Shown piece by piece: positions 8,801 through 17,878 of a stretch of 64,000 nucleotides of DNA; positions within the stretch are counted from its first letter, which is position 1, and each line of letters opens with the position of its first letter. Below the pieces are notes generated by a model that saw only the letters and a list, made by a program, of their open reading frames with translations, was not told the origin of the DNA and searched no databases. Both the position numbers and the translations under genes were made by a program. Origin of the DNA: Candidatus Thiobius zoothamnicola (GTDB lineage: Bacteria; Pseudomonadota; Gammaproteobacteria; Chromatiales; Chromatiaceae); contig JAPQLC010000004.1 of assembly GCA_030826945.1 (NCBI GenBank), positions 29,075 through 93,074 on the forward strand. Direction: 5' to 3'.

Positions 8801-10147
8801 GGCGAATACCGCATCAATAACGGCGGCTTCACCAGCACGACCGGCACGGTAGCGAATGGCGATACCGTGCAAGTCCGTCACACGTCTTCAGGCAGTTTCA
8901 GTACGACAACGGATACGGTGTTAACCATCGGTGGGGTTAGCGATACCTTCACCTCCACCACGCTAGCAATCGATACCACACCAGACGCATTCAGTTTCAC
9001 TGACCAAACCGATGTAGGGCGATCCACACCCATCACCTCCAATGCGATTACCGTCTCCGGGATCAACAGTGCCGCCGCCATTTCGGTCAGCAATGGCGAA
9101 TACCGCATCAATAACGGCGGCTTCACCAACACGACCGGCACGGTAGCGAATAGCGATACCGTGCAAGTCCGTCACACATCTTCAGGCAGTTTCAGTACGA
9201 CAACGGATACGGTGTTAACCATCGGTGGCGTTAGCGATACCTTCACCTCCACCACATTGCCGGATACGACCCCGGATGCATTCAGTTTCACTGACCAAAC
9301 CGATGTGGAGCGATCCACACCCATCACCTCCAATGCGATTACCGTCTCCGGGATCAACAGCGCCACCGCCATTTCGGTCAACAATGGCGAATACCGCATC
9401 AATAACGGCAATTTCACCAGCACGACCGGCACAGTCGCCAATGGTGATACCGTGCAAGTCCGTCACACGTCATCTGATAGTTATGGCACTGTCGGCACAT
9501 CGACAGACACAATCTTAACGATCGGCGGAGTCAGTGACACTTTCACCTCCACCACGCTTCCGGATACTGATGGCGATGGTTCGCCGGATAACCAAGATAC
9601 CAATCCAAATGATGCCGGGGTTGCTGGCGTTGGGAGTTCGGATGAAGAAAAAATCACCATAGAGGCCCCAGGCATGACGCTCAGCGATGTGAAAACAGAA
9701 ACGGAGGATTCAGTGAGTACCACAAATAAACCGGATGACTACCAAGTCGTTGGCGAGATCCTCAGCTACAAAATCAATGGCATTAGTCATGGCGCGACCG
9801 TCGAAATTACTTTGACTTACCCCAATGCGCTCGGCTCTAACAGCAAAATCTATAAAATTGATGCAAATGGCTTTACTGAGTTCCCCAATGCTGTCATTGC
9901 AGGCAACACAGCCACTTTGACATTAGTGGATGGCGGCTCAGGCGATGCGGATGGCGTCGCTAATGGCGTTATTGAAGATCCAGTCGCCGTTATGGAACCG
10001 TCCAATTCCAACAACGACAGCAGCAGCAATGGCGAAAGTGGTGGTGGCGGTTCAATCGATCTGTTGCTGTTAATCATGCTGTTAGCTTCCGTATTGACGC
10101 ATTACCGTTGGGCCAGGCTTTCACAGATGAAAACTGCATCAAATTAG
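5867..10147 (+). CDS. large secreted beta-propeller (BNR/VPS10-like) protein with GlyGly-CTERM-like tail
   Basis: About 1426 residues. I prefer the GTG at 5867, which has AAGGGA 6 nt upstream; an in-frame GTG at 5843 has no such site. In order it has: an N-terminal hydrophobic signal or anchor; a long region of BNR/sortilin-type repeats (pattern ...S.DGG.SW...) from about 135 to 835; four tandem ~98-residue domains (about 840-1233) beginning PDAFSFTDQTDV; a calcium-binding DTDGDGSPDNQD stretch; a choice-of-anchor-U-like domain ending DADGVANGVIEDP; a Ser/Asn linker; then GGGGS, a leucine-rich helix and a basic end. It is probably a surface or secreted adhesin or sugar-binding protein; the ligand is unknown. 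The adjacent rhombosortase is its likely processing enzyme. Confidence 0.85.
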   Translation: MLRNLKTLIASLIGVGITIIGYQYMVTGQEHRENYQTSQDRSNYLEKKLQKKLNTPKPYDKPKEAMQYYVDQRKPIGATNIPVQLYQTARQQMNDMPRLNSSQNLLLPSINESSLPSALANEKTSANFSNWNSLGPGNVGGRTRTLAINPSSPDTMYTAGVAGGIWKTTNGGSSWSPLNDLMNNMAVTTIIIDPNNHDTLYAGTGEGFFNIDAVRGDGIFKSTDAGLTWTHLDTTSNNPDFHYVNKLAINSHNPNQVYTATRAGVFRSIDGGASWVKTLASNNIHDVGCLDLQIRTDNPNVLITSCGSFYQSTVYRSTDGGNSWSSVLTEPSMGRVSLTIAPSDQDVMYALSATNYSTPGNYRFGLHAVFKSTDSGATWVATVRNSDSNKLNTVLLTNVLYAYFNNCNGSSDIYINQGWYDNIIAVDPIDPNIVWAGGIDLFRSDDGGTNWGIASYWWTNNSSASYAHADQHGIYFHPDYDGSTNKTAFFSHDGGLSRTLDARASTQTNPCNAPASSGFEYTSLNNNYAVTQFYHGLAYPDGTTFFGGTQDNGTIRGTTSGGMIWSEILGGDGGYVAVDPDNTNNLFAESQYRNLVKSVNGGSNFNQAVSGISESTNNFSFITPYILDPNNPQILWIGGKTLWKTIDQANNWFQASTTDMLSRSASAWAVAIGDSNYVAVGDENGEIHYTTNANSTNSSTDWPSSQPANGVISSLTYAPNDKKVLYATYSTFGQDHIWKSTNSGASWTAIDNRGSANGIPDIPVHTLAIDPSDSTRLFAGTDLGIFVSNDGGSNWAVENTGFTNTVVENLQIIQSDSISTLFAFTHGRGAWSTTLATSTDTTPDAFSFTDQTDVERSTPITSNAITVSGINSAAAISVNNGEYRINNGSFTSTTGTVANGNTVQVRHTSSDSFSTTTDTVLTIGGVSDTFTSTTLAIDTTPDAFSFTDQTDVGRSTPITSNAITISGINSATAISVNNGEYRINNGGFTSTTGTVANGDTVQVRHTSSGSFSTTTDTVLTIGGVSDTFTSTTLAIDTTPDAFSFTDQTDVGRSTPITSNAITVSGINSAAAISVSNGEYRINNGGFTNTTGTVANSDTVQVRHTSSGSFSTTTDTVLTIGGVSDTFTSTTLPDTTPDAFSFTDQTDVERSTPITSNAITVSGINSATAISVNNGEYRINNGNFTSTTGTVANGDTVQVRHTSSDSYGTVGTSTDTILTIGGVSDTFTSTTLPDTDGDGSPDNQDTNPNDAGVAGVGSSDEEKITIEAPGMTLSDVKTETEDSVSTTNKPDDYQVVGEILSYKINGISHGATVEITLTYPNALGSNSKIYKIDANGFTEFPNAVIAGNTATLTLVDGGSGDADGVANGVIEDPVAVMEPSNSNNDSSSNGESGGGGSIDLLLLIMLLASVLTHYRWARLSQMKTASN
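8384..9568 (+). repeat. four tandem ~294-bp in-frame repeats inside the exoprotein gene
   Basis: Units begin at 8384, 8678, 8972 and 9263. The first three junctions are 294, 294 and 291 bp apart. Long stretches are identical at DNA level, for example around the codons for ITSNAIT and EYRINNG. The fourth unit is the most divergent at its 3' end (an extra GTVGTS segment). Each unit encodes one Ig-like or cadherin-like beta domain. Near-identity at third codon positions means recent duplication or continuing homogenisation. Minus-strand open frames that recur in each unit are antisense shadows. Confidence 0.95.
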
Positions 10148-10184
10148 ATCATCTGCAGAAGGTGTCATCATTCAACGGATCGCT

Positions 10185-10754
10185 TTGATAGTCGGCTTAT
10201 CCGGCGTGATGCTTACCCTTGCAATCGCCGGTTTTGATCAAGACTCCATCCTGGCCTACCAACGCCCATCCATTATGGCAGGCCAGTTCTGGCGTTTGTT
10301 GACGGCGCATTTCATACACTTGAATCTCATACACGCTCTGTTGAATCTGGCGGTTCTGCCTTTCATCCTGTATCTGGCCACGCAAAATAACATGGCCATA
10401 CAGTCTTTATTCGCCGCCATCATTTTATGCCCTTTCGGCATCAGCCTCGGCTTATGGCATTTCTCGCCGGATATCACTTGGTATGTGGGCTTCTCCGGCG
10501 TCATCCATGGCTTATTATTAGTCACTCTACTCTTTGGATTGCCACAGCACTTTCTTTTGAGTACGGTGATACTGGTATTTTTAGCTTTGAAAATTTACTT
10601 GGAGCAGCATTTCCATTTAACCCATGCAACCCATTACCTGGATCACCCAGTGATTTATGATGCCCATTTATATGGCGCAATAACGGGCTTGATCATTTAT
10701 GGTTTCGTCTCCCTGTACCAGAAATTGAGATCACTACCCAACTCATCTCAATAG
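10185..10754 (+). CDS. rrtA: rhombosortase (rhomboid-family intramembrane protease)
   Basis: 189 residues with about six membrane helices. It shows the motifs of rhomboid proteases of the rhombosortase branch: WRLLTAHFIHLNLIHALLN (36-54), the catalytic serine in GFSGVIHG (Ser104) and the catalytic histidine in DAHLYG (His161). Family knowledge: rhombosortases cleave GlyGly-CTERM tails of exported proteins, and single-target systems are often encoded side by side. Here the gene starts 37 nt after a protein with such a tail. The start is uncertain. The TTG at 10185 has a weak site, while a good AGAAGG at 10157-10162 points to an upstream non-ATG codon (ATC/ATT at 10167-10172). Confidence 0.85.
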   Translation: MIVGLSGVMLTLAIAGFDQDSILAYQRPSIMAGQFWRLLTAHFIHLNLIHALLNLAVLPFILYLATQNNMAIQSLFAAIILCPFGISLGLWHFSPDITWYVGFSGVIHGLLLVTLLFGLPQHFLLSTVILVFLALKIYLEQHFHLTHATHYLDHPVIYDAHLYGAITGLIIYGFVSLYQKLRSLPNSSQ

Positions 10755-10761
10755 CGACTGA

Positions 10762-12927
10762 TCAGGCTGGCGTCAGATTAGCGTACGCCACAACCAGCCA
10801 TTTCACGCCAACCGATTCAAAATTCACCTGAAGCCGCGCGCTGCTTCCTTGTCCTTCCGCATTCAACACCACGCCTTCACCAAACTTGGGATGGCTGACA
10901 TGCTGACCCAGTTGAAAGCCCGTCTCCGCACTGGCATGCGCCGCCTGATGGCTGGCTGGCGCATAAGGACGCGATACATGAGGCCGGGCGCGGATTTCTT
11001 CCAGAACCTCAGCCGGTATCTCACGCAGAAAACGCGAGGGCAATGGATAAGTCTCGCTGCCACGAATACGGCGACTTTCCGCATAGGACAGATACAAACG
11101 CTGCATCGCCCGAGTCATGCCGACATAACACAAACGGCGTTCCTCTTCGAGTTTCTCCGGGTCGTCGGCAGACATGCTATGCGGAAACAAGCCCTCTTCC
11201 ACGCCGCCGATAAAGACCGTATCGAACTCCAACCCTTTCGCGCTGTGTAGCGTCATCAATTGTACGCAGTCTTCATACTCTTCCGCTTGGTGTTCGCCCG
11301 CCTCCAGTGCCGTATGCGCTAAAAAAGCATCCAGTTCGCTTCCTTCCTCTTCGGCTGACTCATAGCTGAACTGACGACTGGCATTGACTAATTCATCCAG
11401 GTTTTCCAGTCGATCAGCCCCTTTGCCATCGCGCGATTTTTCAACATGCTGGCGTAATTTAGCCGCATCAATCACCTGGCTGATTTGCTCAGCCAATGCC
11501 ATATCAGCCACCTGCCCGGCGGTTTCTTCAATCAACTGGAGAAAACCCCGTAGCGCGCTGCTGGCGCGCGGCGTCATTTTACCGCCACGCAATAAATCCT
11601 GAGTGGCTTGCCACAAGGAGCAACCAAAATCACGCGCATGGGCACGAATGGATTCAACCGTTTTGGGACCAATACCACGCGGCGGCTGATTAACCACGCG
11701 TTCAAATGAAGGATCGTCATGCCGTTTACCGACCAAACGCAGATAAGCCAATGCATCCTTGATTTCAGCGCGCTCGAAGAAGCGTAGTCCGCCATACACT
11801 TTGTAAGGGATGCCAAATTGAATCAGCGATTCTTCAAACAAACGGGACTGCGCGGTGGTGCGATACAGAATCGCCATATCCGTCCGCTTGGCACCACTTT
11901 CAACTGCTTCCTGAATCCGATTGACCACGAAGCGGGCTTCGTCAATTTCATTAAAAGCGCCATACAATCGAATCGGTTCGCCAGCCCCGTCATCCGTCCA
12001 TAAATGCTTGCCCAGACGGGTTGGGTTGTTGGCGATCACCGCATTCGCGGCATTGAGTATGTTGCTGGTCGAACGATAATTTTGTTCGAGCCGAATCATT
12101 TTCGCGTTCGGATAATGGGTTTGGAATTCCTGAATATTCTCCACCCGGGCGCCACGCCAACCATAGATGGATTGATCATCATCACCCACCACAAACAAAC
12201 GCTCCTGCTGACCCGCCAGAGAACGCAGCCAGGCATATTGAATATTATTGGTATCCTGGAATTCGTCCACCAACACAGCATTGAACCTGGCCTGATAGTG
12301 TTGCAATACCTCGGGTTGATCACGCCATAACTCATGCGCGCGCAGCAATAATTCGGCAAAATCAATCACACCAGAGCGCTCGCAAGCGGCCTCATATTCA
12401 CGATAGATTGCAATCATCTGACGCTGATACGGGTTATTGCCATGATCCAGATGACCCGATCGCAAACCTTCGTCTTTATTGTGATTGATAAACCATTGCG
12501 CCTGGCGTGGCGGCCACTTGGCATCATCCAAGTTCATTTCACGGATGATCCGCTTGACCAACCGGTGCTGGTCATCACTATCCAGAATCTGAAAACCCTG
12601 CGGCAACTTCGCCTCCTGCCAATGGGCGCGTAGCAGGCGATGCGCCAGACCATGGAAAGTGCCGACCCACATGCCACCAATCGGCTGGCCGAGCAATTCT
12701 TCAATCCGCTGCCTCATCTCGCGCGCCGCTTTGTTGGTGAAAGTCACCGCCAAAATGCCCCAGGGTGAGAGTCCTTCAACCTGGATCAGCCAGGCGATGC
12801 GATGCACCAGCACGCGCGTCTTGCCTGAACCTGCCCCGGCCAACACCAACGTACTGCCAATCGGCGCTGTGACTGCTTCGCGCTGGGCGTCGTTCAGTCC
12901 GTCAATCAGATACGTCACGTCCATCAT
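10762..12927 (-). CDS. uvrD: DNA helicase II, UvrD
   Basis: 721 residues, the normal length of UvrD. It is an SF1A 3'-5' DNA helicase acting in nucleotide-excision and mismatch repair. Visible motifs in order: Walker A AGAGSGKT (30-37), DEFQDTN (Walker B), [30 protein letters not shown] and VGMTRA. A C-terminal [12 protein letters not shown] segment matches the UvrD/PcrA C-terminal Tudor-like domain. The start overlaps the aroE stop by 4 nt (ATGA), so it is coupled to aroE. Nothing unusual was seen. Confidence 0.96.
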   Translation of the reverse strand: MMDVTYLIDGLNDAQREAVTAPIGSTLVLAGAGSGKTRVLVHRIAWLIQVEGLSPWGILAVTFTNKAAREMRQRIEELLGQPIGGMWVGTFHGLAHRLLRAHWQEAKLPQGFQILDSDDQHRLVKRIIREMNLDDAKWPPRQAQWFINHNKDEGLRSGHLDHGNNPYQRQMIAIYREYEAACERSGVIDFAELLLRAHELWRDQPEVLQHYQARFNAVLVDEFQDTNNIQYAWLRSLAGQQERLFVVGDDDQSIYGWRGARVENIQEFQTHYPNAKMIRLEQNYRSTSNILNAANAVIANNPTRLGKHLWTDDGAGEPIRLYGAFNEIDEARFVVNRIQEAVESGAKRTDMAILYRTTAQSRLFEESLIQFGIPYKVYGGLRFFERAEIKDALAYLRLVGKRHDDPSFERVVNQPPRGIGPKTVESIRAHARDFGCSLWQATQDLLRGGKMTPRASSALRGFLQLIEETAGQVADMALAEQISQVIDAAKLRQHVEKSRDGKGADRLENLDELVNASRQFSYESAEEEGSELDAFLAHTALEAGEHQAEEYEDCVQLMTLHSAKGLEFDTVFIGGVEEGLFPHSMSADDPEKLEEERRLCYVGMTRAMQRLYLSYAESRRIRGSETYPLPSRFLREIPAEVLEEIRARPHVSRPYAPASHQAAHASAETGFQLGQHVSHPKFGEGVVLNAEGQGSSARLQVNFESVGVKWLVVAYANLTPA

Positions 12928-13739
12928 TCAGCCGCTCTCAATGCTTGCATGACAGATTCGGTTTCCGGTCTGACGCCACGCCATAAATCAAAAGACTCGG
13001 CGGCCTGCTCAACCAACATACCCAACCCATCCAACGCTTTACCCGCTTGATGCTGCCGACCCCAACGCACGAACGCGGTCGGTTCGCTGGCGTACATCAT
13101 GTCGTAAGTCCAGCCACCTTGCGCCAGACAACTTGCCGGTATGGGCGGAACTTCGCCTTGCAAACCCGCCGCCGTGCCATTAATGATCAAATCAAACGAC
13201 TGACCCTTTAATTCATCGAACCCGCCAGCAGATACCCGCTCATCGTTCGTCAGTTTGGCCAGGTCCTGCGCTTTGCCAAGAGTACGATTGGCAATCATGA
13301 TATTGGCCGGATGAGTTTGTAACAGCAGTAATAACACGCCGCGTGACGCACCACCCGCTCCAAGCAGCAGAATACGCTTGGCGGTAAAATCAAATTGATG
13401 CCGTTCGGCCAGATCGCGCACCAAGCCGACGCCGTCTGTATTATCGCCGTGCAACCCGCCATGGCTGGCGATCAAGGTATTCACTGCACCAGCCGCCTGC
13501 GCCCGCTCGCTAAGTTGATCGGCCAAAGCAAACGCCTGTTCCTTGAAGGGTACGGTCACATTCAGTCCCTTGCCCCCGGCAGCGATGAACGCGCGCACCG
13601 TTTCAGCAAATTGGTTCAGATCAGCCAGGATACGACCATAGACCATATCCTGACCGGTTTGACGGGCAAATGCGCTATGAATAGCCGGTGATTTGGAATG
13701 TTCAATCGGATTGCCAATAACAGCGTATTGATTGGGCAT
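12924..13739 (-). CDS. aroE: shikimate dehydrogenase
   Basis: 271 residues, the family norm. It reduces 3-dehydroshikimate to shikimate with NADPH in aromatic amino-acid synthesis. Features: substrate-binding NPIEHSKSP near the N-terminus, the catalytic lysine in NVTVPFKE, the catalytic aspartate in NTDGVG, the NADP-binding GAGGASRG, and [10 protein letters not shown] near the C-terminus. It lies between gcvPB (94-nt gap containing a small hairpin) and uvrD (overlapping). It could be read from the gcv transcript or from its own promoter in the gap. Confidence 0.97.
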   Translation of the reverse strand: MPNQYAVIGNPIEHSKSPAIHSAFARQTGQDMVYGRILADLNQFAETVRAFIAAGGKGLNVTVPFKEQAFALADQLSERAQAAGAVNTLIASHGGLHGDNTDGVGLVRDLAERHQFDFTAKRILLLGAGGASRGVLLLLLQTHPANIMIANRTLGKAQDLAKLTNDERVSAGGFDELKGQSFDLIINGTAAGLQGEVPPIPASCLAQGGWTYDMMYASEPTAFVRWGRQHQAGKALDGLGMLVEQAAESFDLWRGVRPETESVMQALRAAE

Positions 13740-13782
13740 ATTGGATAAACGTGATCACCCCAAAGGGCATAATTTATATCGC

Positions 13783-13799
13783 CCAGAGCGCAGCTCTGG
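13783..13799 (-). other. short perfect hairpin between gcvPB and aroE
   Basis: CCAGAG-CGCAG-CTCTGG forms a 6-bp stem with a 5-nt loop. No run of T follows on either strand, so it is not a convincing terminator. It may act in mRNA processing or mark the end of the gcv part of the transcript. Confidence 0.35.
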
Positions 13800-13833
13800 A
13801 ATGAACAACCGCCTCTCGCCTGCGCAAACAGGC

Positions 13834-15285
13834 TCAAGCTGGCCGCCACCTTAAATCCAGTTCACGCGCCGCATGCACATCATCCAATCGACGCACAGGC
13901 AAAGTATGCGGTGCCGAAGTGACTTTTTCCGGTTCGTTTTCCGCTTCCTGCTGAATGGCGATCATGGCATCCACAAAACCATCCAAATCTTCCTTGGTCT
14001 CCGTTTCGGTCGGCTCAATCAAAAAGCACTCGGGCACCAACAAAGGGAAGTAGGTGGTCGGTGCATGGTAGCCGTAATCCAGCAAACGCTTGGCGAAATC
14101 CATGGCGTTGACGCGCAATTCCTTGGCTTGCTGCTTTAAAGTGACGATAAATTCATGGGTGGCCCGACGATCAGGATGAGCCAGCGCAAAACCGGCCTGG
14201 CGCATTCTGGCCGCCATGTAGTTGGCGTTCAATGTGGCGTATTCCGCCACGCGAATCATGCCTTCCCGCCCCAACAAACGCGCATAAATATAAGCGCGCA
14301 ACAAAATACCTGCATTGCCCGCGAAAGCATGCAACTTGCCAATGGTCTGCGGACACGCTTTTTCAGTCAGCCAGTAATAATCGCCACCATCCTCTTTCGC
14401 CACCATGGGTACCGGTAAAAAAGGTTGCAGACATTTGGATACGCCTACCGGTCCAGCACCAGGACCACCGCCGCCATGCGGGGTGGAGAAGGTCTTGTGC
14501 AAATTGATATGAATCGCGTCAAATCCCATATCGCCAGGCCGGGCCTTACCCAAAATCGCATTCAGGTTAGCGCCGTCGTAATACAACAAACCACCCGCCT
14601 CATGCACAAGCCGGGCAATCTCCTGAACACTGTGCTCAAATACCCCAACAGTGGAAGGGTTAGTCAGCATAATGCCTGCGGTTTGTGGGCCGAGCACCTT
14701 TTTTAAGGCTTCGATATCGACATCCCCATCCGCTTTCGTCGGTATCTCACGGACTTTATAACCGCACATCACCGCCGTAGCCGGGTTGGTGCCATGCGCG
14801 GCGTCCGGCACGATAATCTCGGTGCGCGCATGATCTTTACGCGCATCATGGTAGGCGCGAATCATCGCCGTGCCAGTGAATTCACCCTGAGCGCCCGCCG
14901 ATGGCGCCAGAGAGATATCATGCATACCGGTCACCGCTTTCAACATTTCCTGCAATTCATACAGGCACCCCATGAATCCCTGACTATGCGATTCGGGTGC
15001 ATGGGGATGGCGCGCCAACAACCCAGGCAACATCGCCAGACTGTTGCAGGCACGCGGATTGTATTTCATGGTGCAGGAACCCAATGGATAAAAATGGGTG
15101 TCAATCGAGAAATTCTTTTGCGACAGGCGGGTGTAATGGCGCACCGCCTGCATTTCAGACACTTCGGGTAAGGCCGGTAAGGCTTTACGCCGGAACTCAG
15201 CAGGTATCGCATCCAATACGGGAGAGACATCAGGCGCTTGCGCCTTGGCGCGACGCCCCGGCTGGGATTGTTCATGAATCAACAT
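13834..15285 (-). CDS. gcvPB: glycine dehydrogenase (decarboxylating) subunit 2
   Basis: 483 residues, the C-terminal half of glycine decarboxylase P-protein as a separate subunit. The pyridoxal-phosphate lysine lies in [16 protein letters not shown] (Lys264), followed by a glycine-rich loop. With GcvPA it decarboxylates glycine and passes the aminomethyl group to lipoyl-GcvH. In this organism P-protein is split, as in many non-enteric gammaproteobacteria and Gram-positives. It is separated from gcvPA by the tpx gene, an unusual interruption. The 74-nt gap to tpx has no obvious terminator. Confidence 0.96.
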   Translation of the reverse strand: MLIHEQSQPGRRAKAQAPDVSPVLDAIPAEFRRKALPALPEVSEMQAVRHYTRLSQKNFSIDTHFYPLGSCTMKYNPRACNSLAMLPGLLARHPHAPESHSQGFMGCLYELQEMLKAVTGMHDISLAPSAGAQGEFTGTAMIRAYHDARKDHARTEIIVPDAAHGTNPATAVMCGYKVREIPTKADGDVDIEALKKVLGPQTAGIMLTNPSTVGVFEHSVQEIARLVHEAGGLLYYDGANLNAILGKARPGDMGFDAIHINLHKTFSTPHGGGGPGAGPVGVSKCLQPFLPVPMVAKEDGGDYYWLTEKACPQTIGKLHAFAGNAGILLRAYIYARLLGREGMIRVAEYATLNANYMAARMRQAGFALAHPDRRATHEFIVTLKQQAKELRVNAMDFAKRLLDYGYHAPTTYFPLLVPECFLIEPTETETKEDLDGFVDAMIAIQQEAENEPEKVTSAPHTLPVRRLDDVHAARELDLRWRPA

Positions 15286-15359
15286 GGGAATTTCTCGCTT
15301 CCAGAATCAAATTGGGATCGTCAACGGACAGTGAATCCCGCCGACAACCCAGGGCGGAA

Positions 15360-15860
15360 TCAGTTCAATGCATCAATCGCGGCATCATAACCAGGCTCAT
15401 CAACGATTTCGGGAACCATTTCGGTATGCACGACTTGGTTATCCGCATCCAGCACAACGACGGCGCGCGCCGTAATCCCGGCCAGCGGGCCATCCTGGAT
15501 CAATACGCCATAATCTTCGGCAAACTGCTTTGAGCGCATCATCGACAAGGTTTTGACATCCGCAAGGCTTTCTGACTGGCAGAAACGTCCCTGAGCGAAG
15601 GGCAAATCCGCTGAAACAATCAACACCACGACATCATCACGACCCGCCAAACGCTCGTTAAAGATTTTGGTTGACGCCGCGCAGGTCGGCGTGTCCAGGC
15701 TGGGAACGATATTCAGTAATTTCTTTTTACCCGCATAGTCCTGCAAGCTGCGATCATTCAGGTCAGCGTCAGTCAACACAAAATCAGGGGCCTTGCCGCC
15801 AATCGCCGGTAAATCGCCGTTAGTGTGAATCAGATCACCTTGTAAAGTCACTTGGGCCAT
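15360..15860 (-). CDS. tpx: thiol peroxidase (atypical 2-Cys peroxiredoxin)
   Basis: 166 residues, matching Tpx length. The peroxidatic cysteine is C60 in DTPTCAAST and the resolving cysteine C94 in GRFC; both correspond to the E. coli pair with the right spacing. It removes hydrogen peroxide and lipid hydroperoxides using thioredoxin. It sits inside the gcv operon, between gcvPA and gcvPB. Two hairpins precede it (15908-15944). A good ribosome-binding site (GGAGAG) lies before the ATG. It may be cotranscribed with gcv or driven from the upstream 98-nt gap. Confidence 0.95.
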   Translation of the reverse strand: MAQVTLQGDLIHTNGDLPAIGGKAPDFVLTDADLNDRSLQDYAGKKKLLNIVPSLDTPTCAASTKIFNERLAGRDDVVVLIVSADLPFAQGRFCQSESLADVKTLSMMRSKQFAEDYGVLIQDGPLAGITARAVVVLDADNQVVHTEMVPEIVDEPGYDAAIDALN

Positions 15861-15907
15861 TCAATCTCTCCGTTTTATCGTGAATTCAAAAAATTTCGTC
15901 AGGTCAC

Positions 15908-15944
15908 GCCGCTATGCGGCTCCTCCAATTGGCGTTCAATTGGA
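15908..15944 (-). other. two consecutive hairpins between gcvPA and tpx
   Basis: GCCGC-TAT-GCGGC (15908-15920) is followed after 3 nt by TCCAATTG-GCGTT-CAATTGGA (15924-15944). Both stems are perfect. On the minus strand they lie just after the gcvPA stop. No long T-run follows, so they may be a weak terminator, a Rho-blocking 3' end or an RNase-processing site that separates gcvPA from tpx mRNA. Confidence 0.5.
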
Positions 15945-15958
15945 CACTCCACCTTTAC

Positions 15959-17320
15959 TTAAGCCTGAATGATGCGCTCCAGTTCGGCGGCATATGCATT
16001 CATATCCTCATCGGCGCGTTGCTCAGTCGCGCAAACCAGAATAGCGTCTCCTAACTCCGGGTAATCGGCGTTCAGATCATAACCACCGAGCACATCGTGC
16101 GACGCCAACGCACGCAACACATCGTCAGCAGATAACGGTAAACGCAAAACTTTTTCATGGAACACCGGAGCATTAAACACGGCATCAACGCCATTGATTT
16201 GCGTCAACCGGTCGGTCAGATGATGCGTGTTAGCGTGGCATGCCGCCGCCGTTCTCGCCAGCCCATCACCACCCAACAAAGCCATATGAATCGTCGCGGC
16301 CGTCACCAAAAGCCCTTGGTTAGTGCAGATATTGGAAGTCGCCTTGGAGCGACGGATATGTTGTTCGCGGGCTTGCAAAGTCAGGGTGTAGCCCGGCTTG
16401 CCATCCATATCAACCGTTTTTCCGACAATACGTCCAGGCATTTGCCGCACCAGCGCCTGAGTTGCGCACATAAAACCGAAATAGGGACCACCGGATGAAA
16501 GCGGGGCACCAAGCGGCTGCCCTTCACCCACCACGATATCAGCCCCTTGCTCACCCCATTCGCCAAGCGGCTTGAGAACTGACATCGCCAGTGGATTAAC
16601 CACCCCGATCGCCAGCATATTGTTCGCCTGTGCCCAATCAGTCAGCGCATCAACTGGCTCCAGCACGCCAAAGAAATTGGGCTGCGGAATGATCAAAGCA
16701 GCGAAATCCTGACCCGCATATTGCTCCAACACGGCCTGATCCGTCTGCCCGGTGGTCATGTCAAACGGCACTTCAACCAACTCAATCTGTTGATTTTTGA
16801 CGATGGTATTCGCCACTTTACGGTAAGCCGGATGTAAAGCGCGTGGCATCAGAATACGCTTGGATTTGGACTTACGGTTGCCACGCACCGCCATCAATAC
16901 CGCTTCAGCGACCGCCGAAGCGCCATCATAGAGCGAGGCATTGGACACATCCATCGCCATTAACGCCGTCATCATCGACTGAAACTCATACAACAACTGC
17001 AAGGTGCCCTGACTGGCCTCCGCCTGGTAAGGCGTATAAGCGCTGTAAAACTCACCGCGCGTGGCAATCTGCCAAACCGCCGCCGGAATGTGATGGTCAT
17101 AGGCACCCGCGCCGATAAAGCAAAGCGGCTGACCATCTTTACGGGCCGCCTGATGCATGACCCGGCTGATTTCCATTTCAGACAAGCCCTGCGGAATAGC
17201 GGACAAATCCTGTACGCGCAGATTCGACGGAATCTCATCAAACAGATCATCAATTGAGGAAACCCCAATGGTTTCCAACATGTGTTTTACATCTTGTTCT
17301 GTATGCGGAATAAAAGGCAT
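15959..17320 (-). CDS. gcvPA: glycine dehydrogenase (decarboxylating) subunit 1
   Basis: 453 residues from the ATG at 17320; the protein then begins [15 protein letters not shown] as in homologues, so an upstream in-frame extension was rejected. This is the N-terminal half of split P-protein, with the family-typical [14 protein letters not shown] and [14 protein letters not shown] segments and the GGPYFGFMC stretch. It forms a heterotetramer with GcvPB and decarboxylates glycine. It follows gcvH in the riboswitch-controlled operon. The 87-nt gap to gcvH holds no terminator. Confidence 0.95.
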   Translation of the reverse strand: MPFIPHTEQDVKHMLETIGVSSIDDLFDEIPSNLRVQDLSAIPQGLSEMEISRVMHQAARKDGQPLCFIGAGAYDHHIPAAVWQIATRGEFYSAYTPYQAEASQGTLQLLYEFQSMMTALMAMDVSNASLYDGASAVAEAVLMAVRGNRKSKSKRILMPRALHPAYRKVANTIVKNQQIELVEVPFDMTTGQTDQAVLEQYAGQDFAALIIPQPNFFGVLEPVDALTDWAQANNMLAIGVVNPLAMSVLKPLGEWGEQGADIVVGEGQPLGAPLSSGGPYFGFMCATQALVRQMPGRIVGKTVDMDGKPGYTLTLQAREQHIRRSKATSNICTNQGLLVTAATIHMALLGGDGLARTAAACHANTHHLTDRLTQINGVDAVFNAPVFHEKVLRLPLSADDVLRALASHDVLGGYDLNADYPELGDAILVCATEQRADEDMNAYAAELERIIQA

Positions 17321-17407
17321 GTTTTTTAACCTAAATAGCGAGATTGCGCCTTCGTTCTCATGACGACACGCTCTCACAAGATCATTCGGTCATCGAATTT
17401 AAATGCA

Positions 17408-17800
17408 TCAATCGTCGTTCGCACAGCATTCGGCATAATGCTCAGCATCCAACAAAGTCTCCATCTCACTGGCATCAGCGATTTTTAACTTGAAGATCCA
17501 ACCTTCTGCGTACGGATTCTCGTTAATTTGTTCTGGCCCTTCTTCCAAGGCCTCATTCACCTCAGTCACTTCGCCGCCAAGCGGCGCATACACATCTGAG
17601 GCCGCTTTAACAGACTCAACCACAGCGCATTCATCACCAGCACTCAGGCTCGCGCCCACTTCCGGTAACTCGACAAACACCAGGTCGCCCAGCAATTCCT
17701 GGGCGTGATCCGTGATGCCGACCGTGACGACACCATCACCTTCATCACGTACCCATTCATGATTTTTCGTGTATTTCAGTTCATTCGGCATGTTGCTCAT
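17408..17800 (-). CDS. gcvH: glycine cleavage system H protein
   Basis: 130 residues from the ATG at 17800, chosen for its upstream AGGA with 8-nt spacing. It is the lipoate-carrying shuttle of the glycine cleavage system. The lipoylated lysine is Lys65 in VESVKAASD, and the N-terminal KYTKNHEW motif is typical. It moves the aminomethyl group from the P-protein to GcvT and the dihydrolipoyl arm to the L-protein, whose gene is not in the window. The C-terminus ends in an acidic, Cys-containing tail (ECCANDD), slightly unusual. Confidence 0.97.
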   Translation of the reverse strand: MSNMPNELKYTKNHEWVRDEGDGVVTVGITDHAQELLGDLVFVELPEVGASLSAGDECAVVESVKAASDVYAPLGGEVTEVNEALEEGPEQINENPYAEGWIFKLKIADASEMETLLDAEHYAECCANDD

Positions 17801-17878
17801 GGAGCGATTCCTCATTGGTTAAGTGATGGTTCCGCATGAACCATCCTGGATATGGATATGGCGTCAGCCAAAAATGGA

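Noticed and set aside
8071..9466. Repeated minus-strand open frames of 69-165 codons inside the exoprotein gene
   Set aside because: They recur once per tandem repeat and are mirror images of the strongly supported plus-strand domains; no ribosome-binding sites or independent family signal.
13783..13799. Terminator of the gcv operon
   Set aside because: The hairpin is perfect but has no T-run on either strand; listed only as a hairpin.
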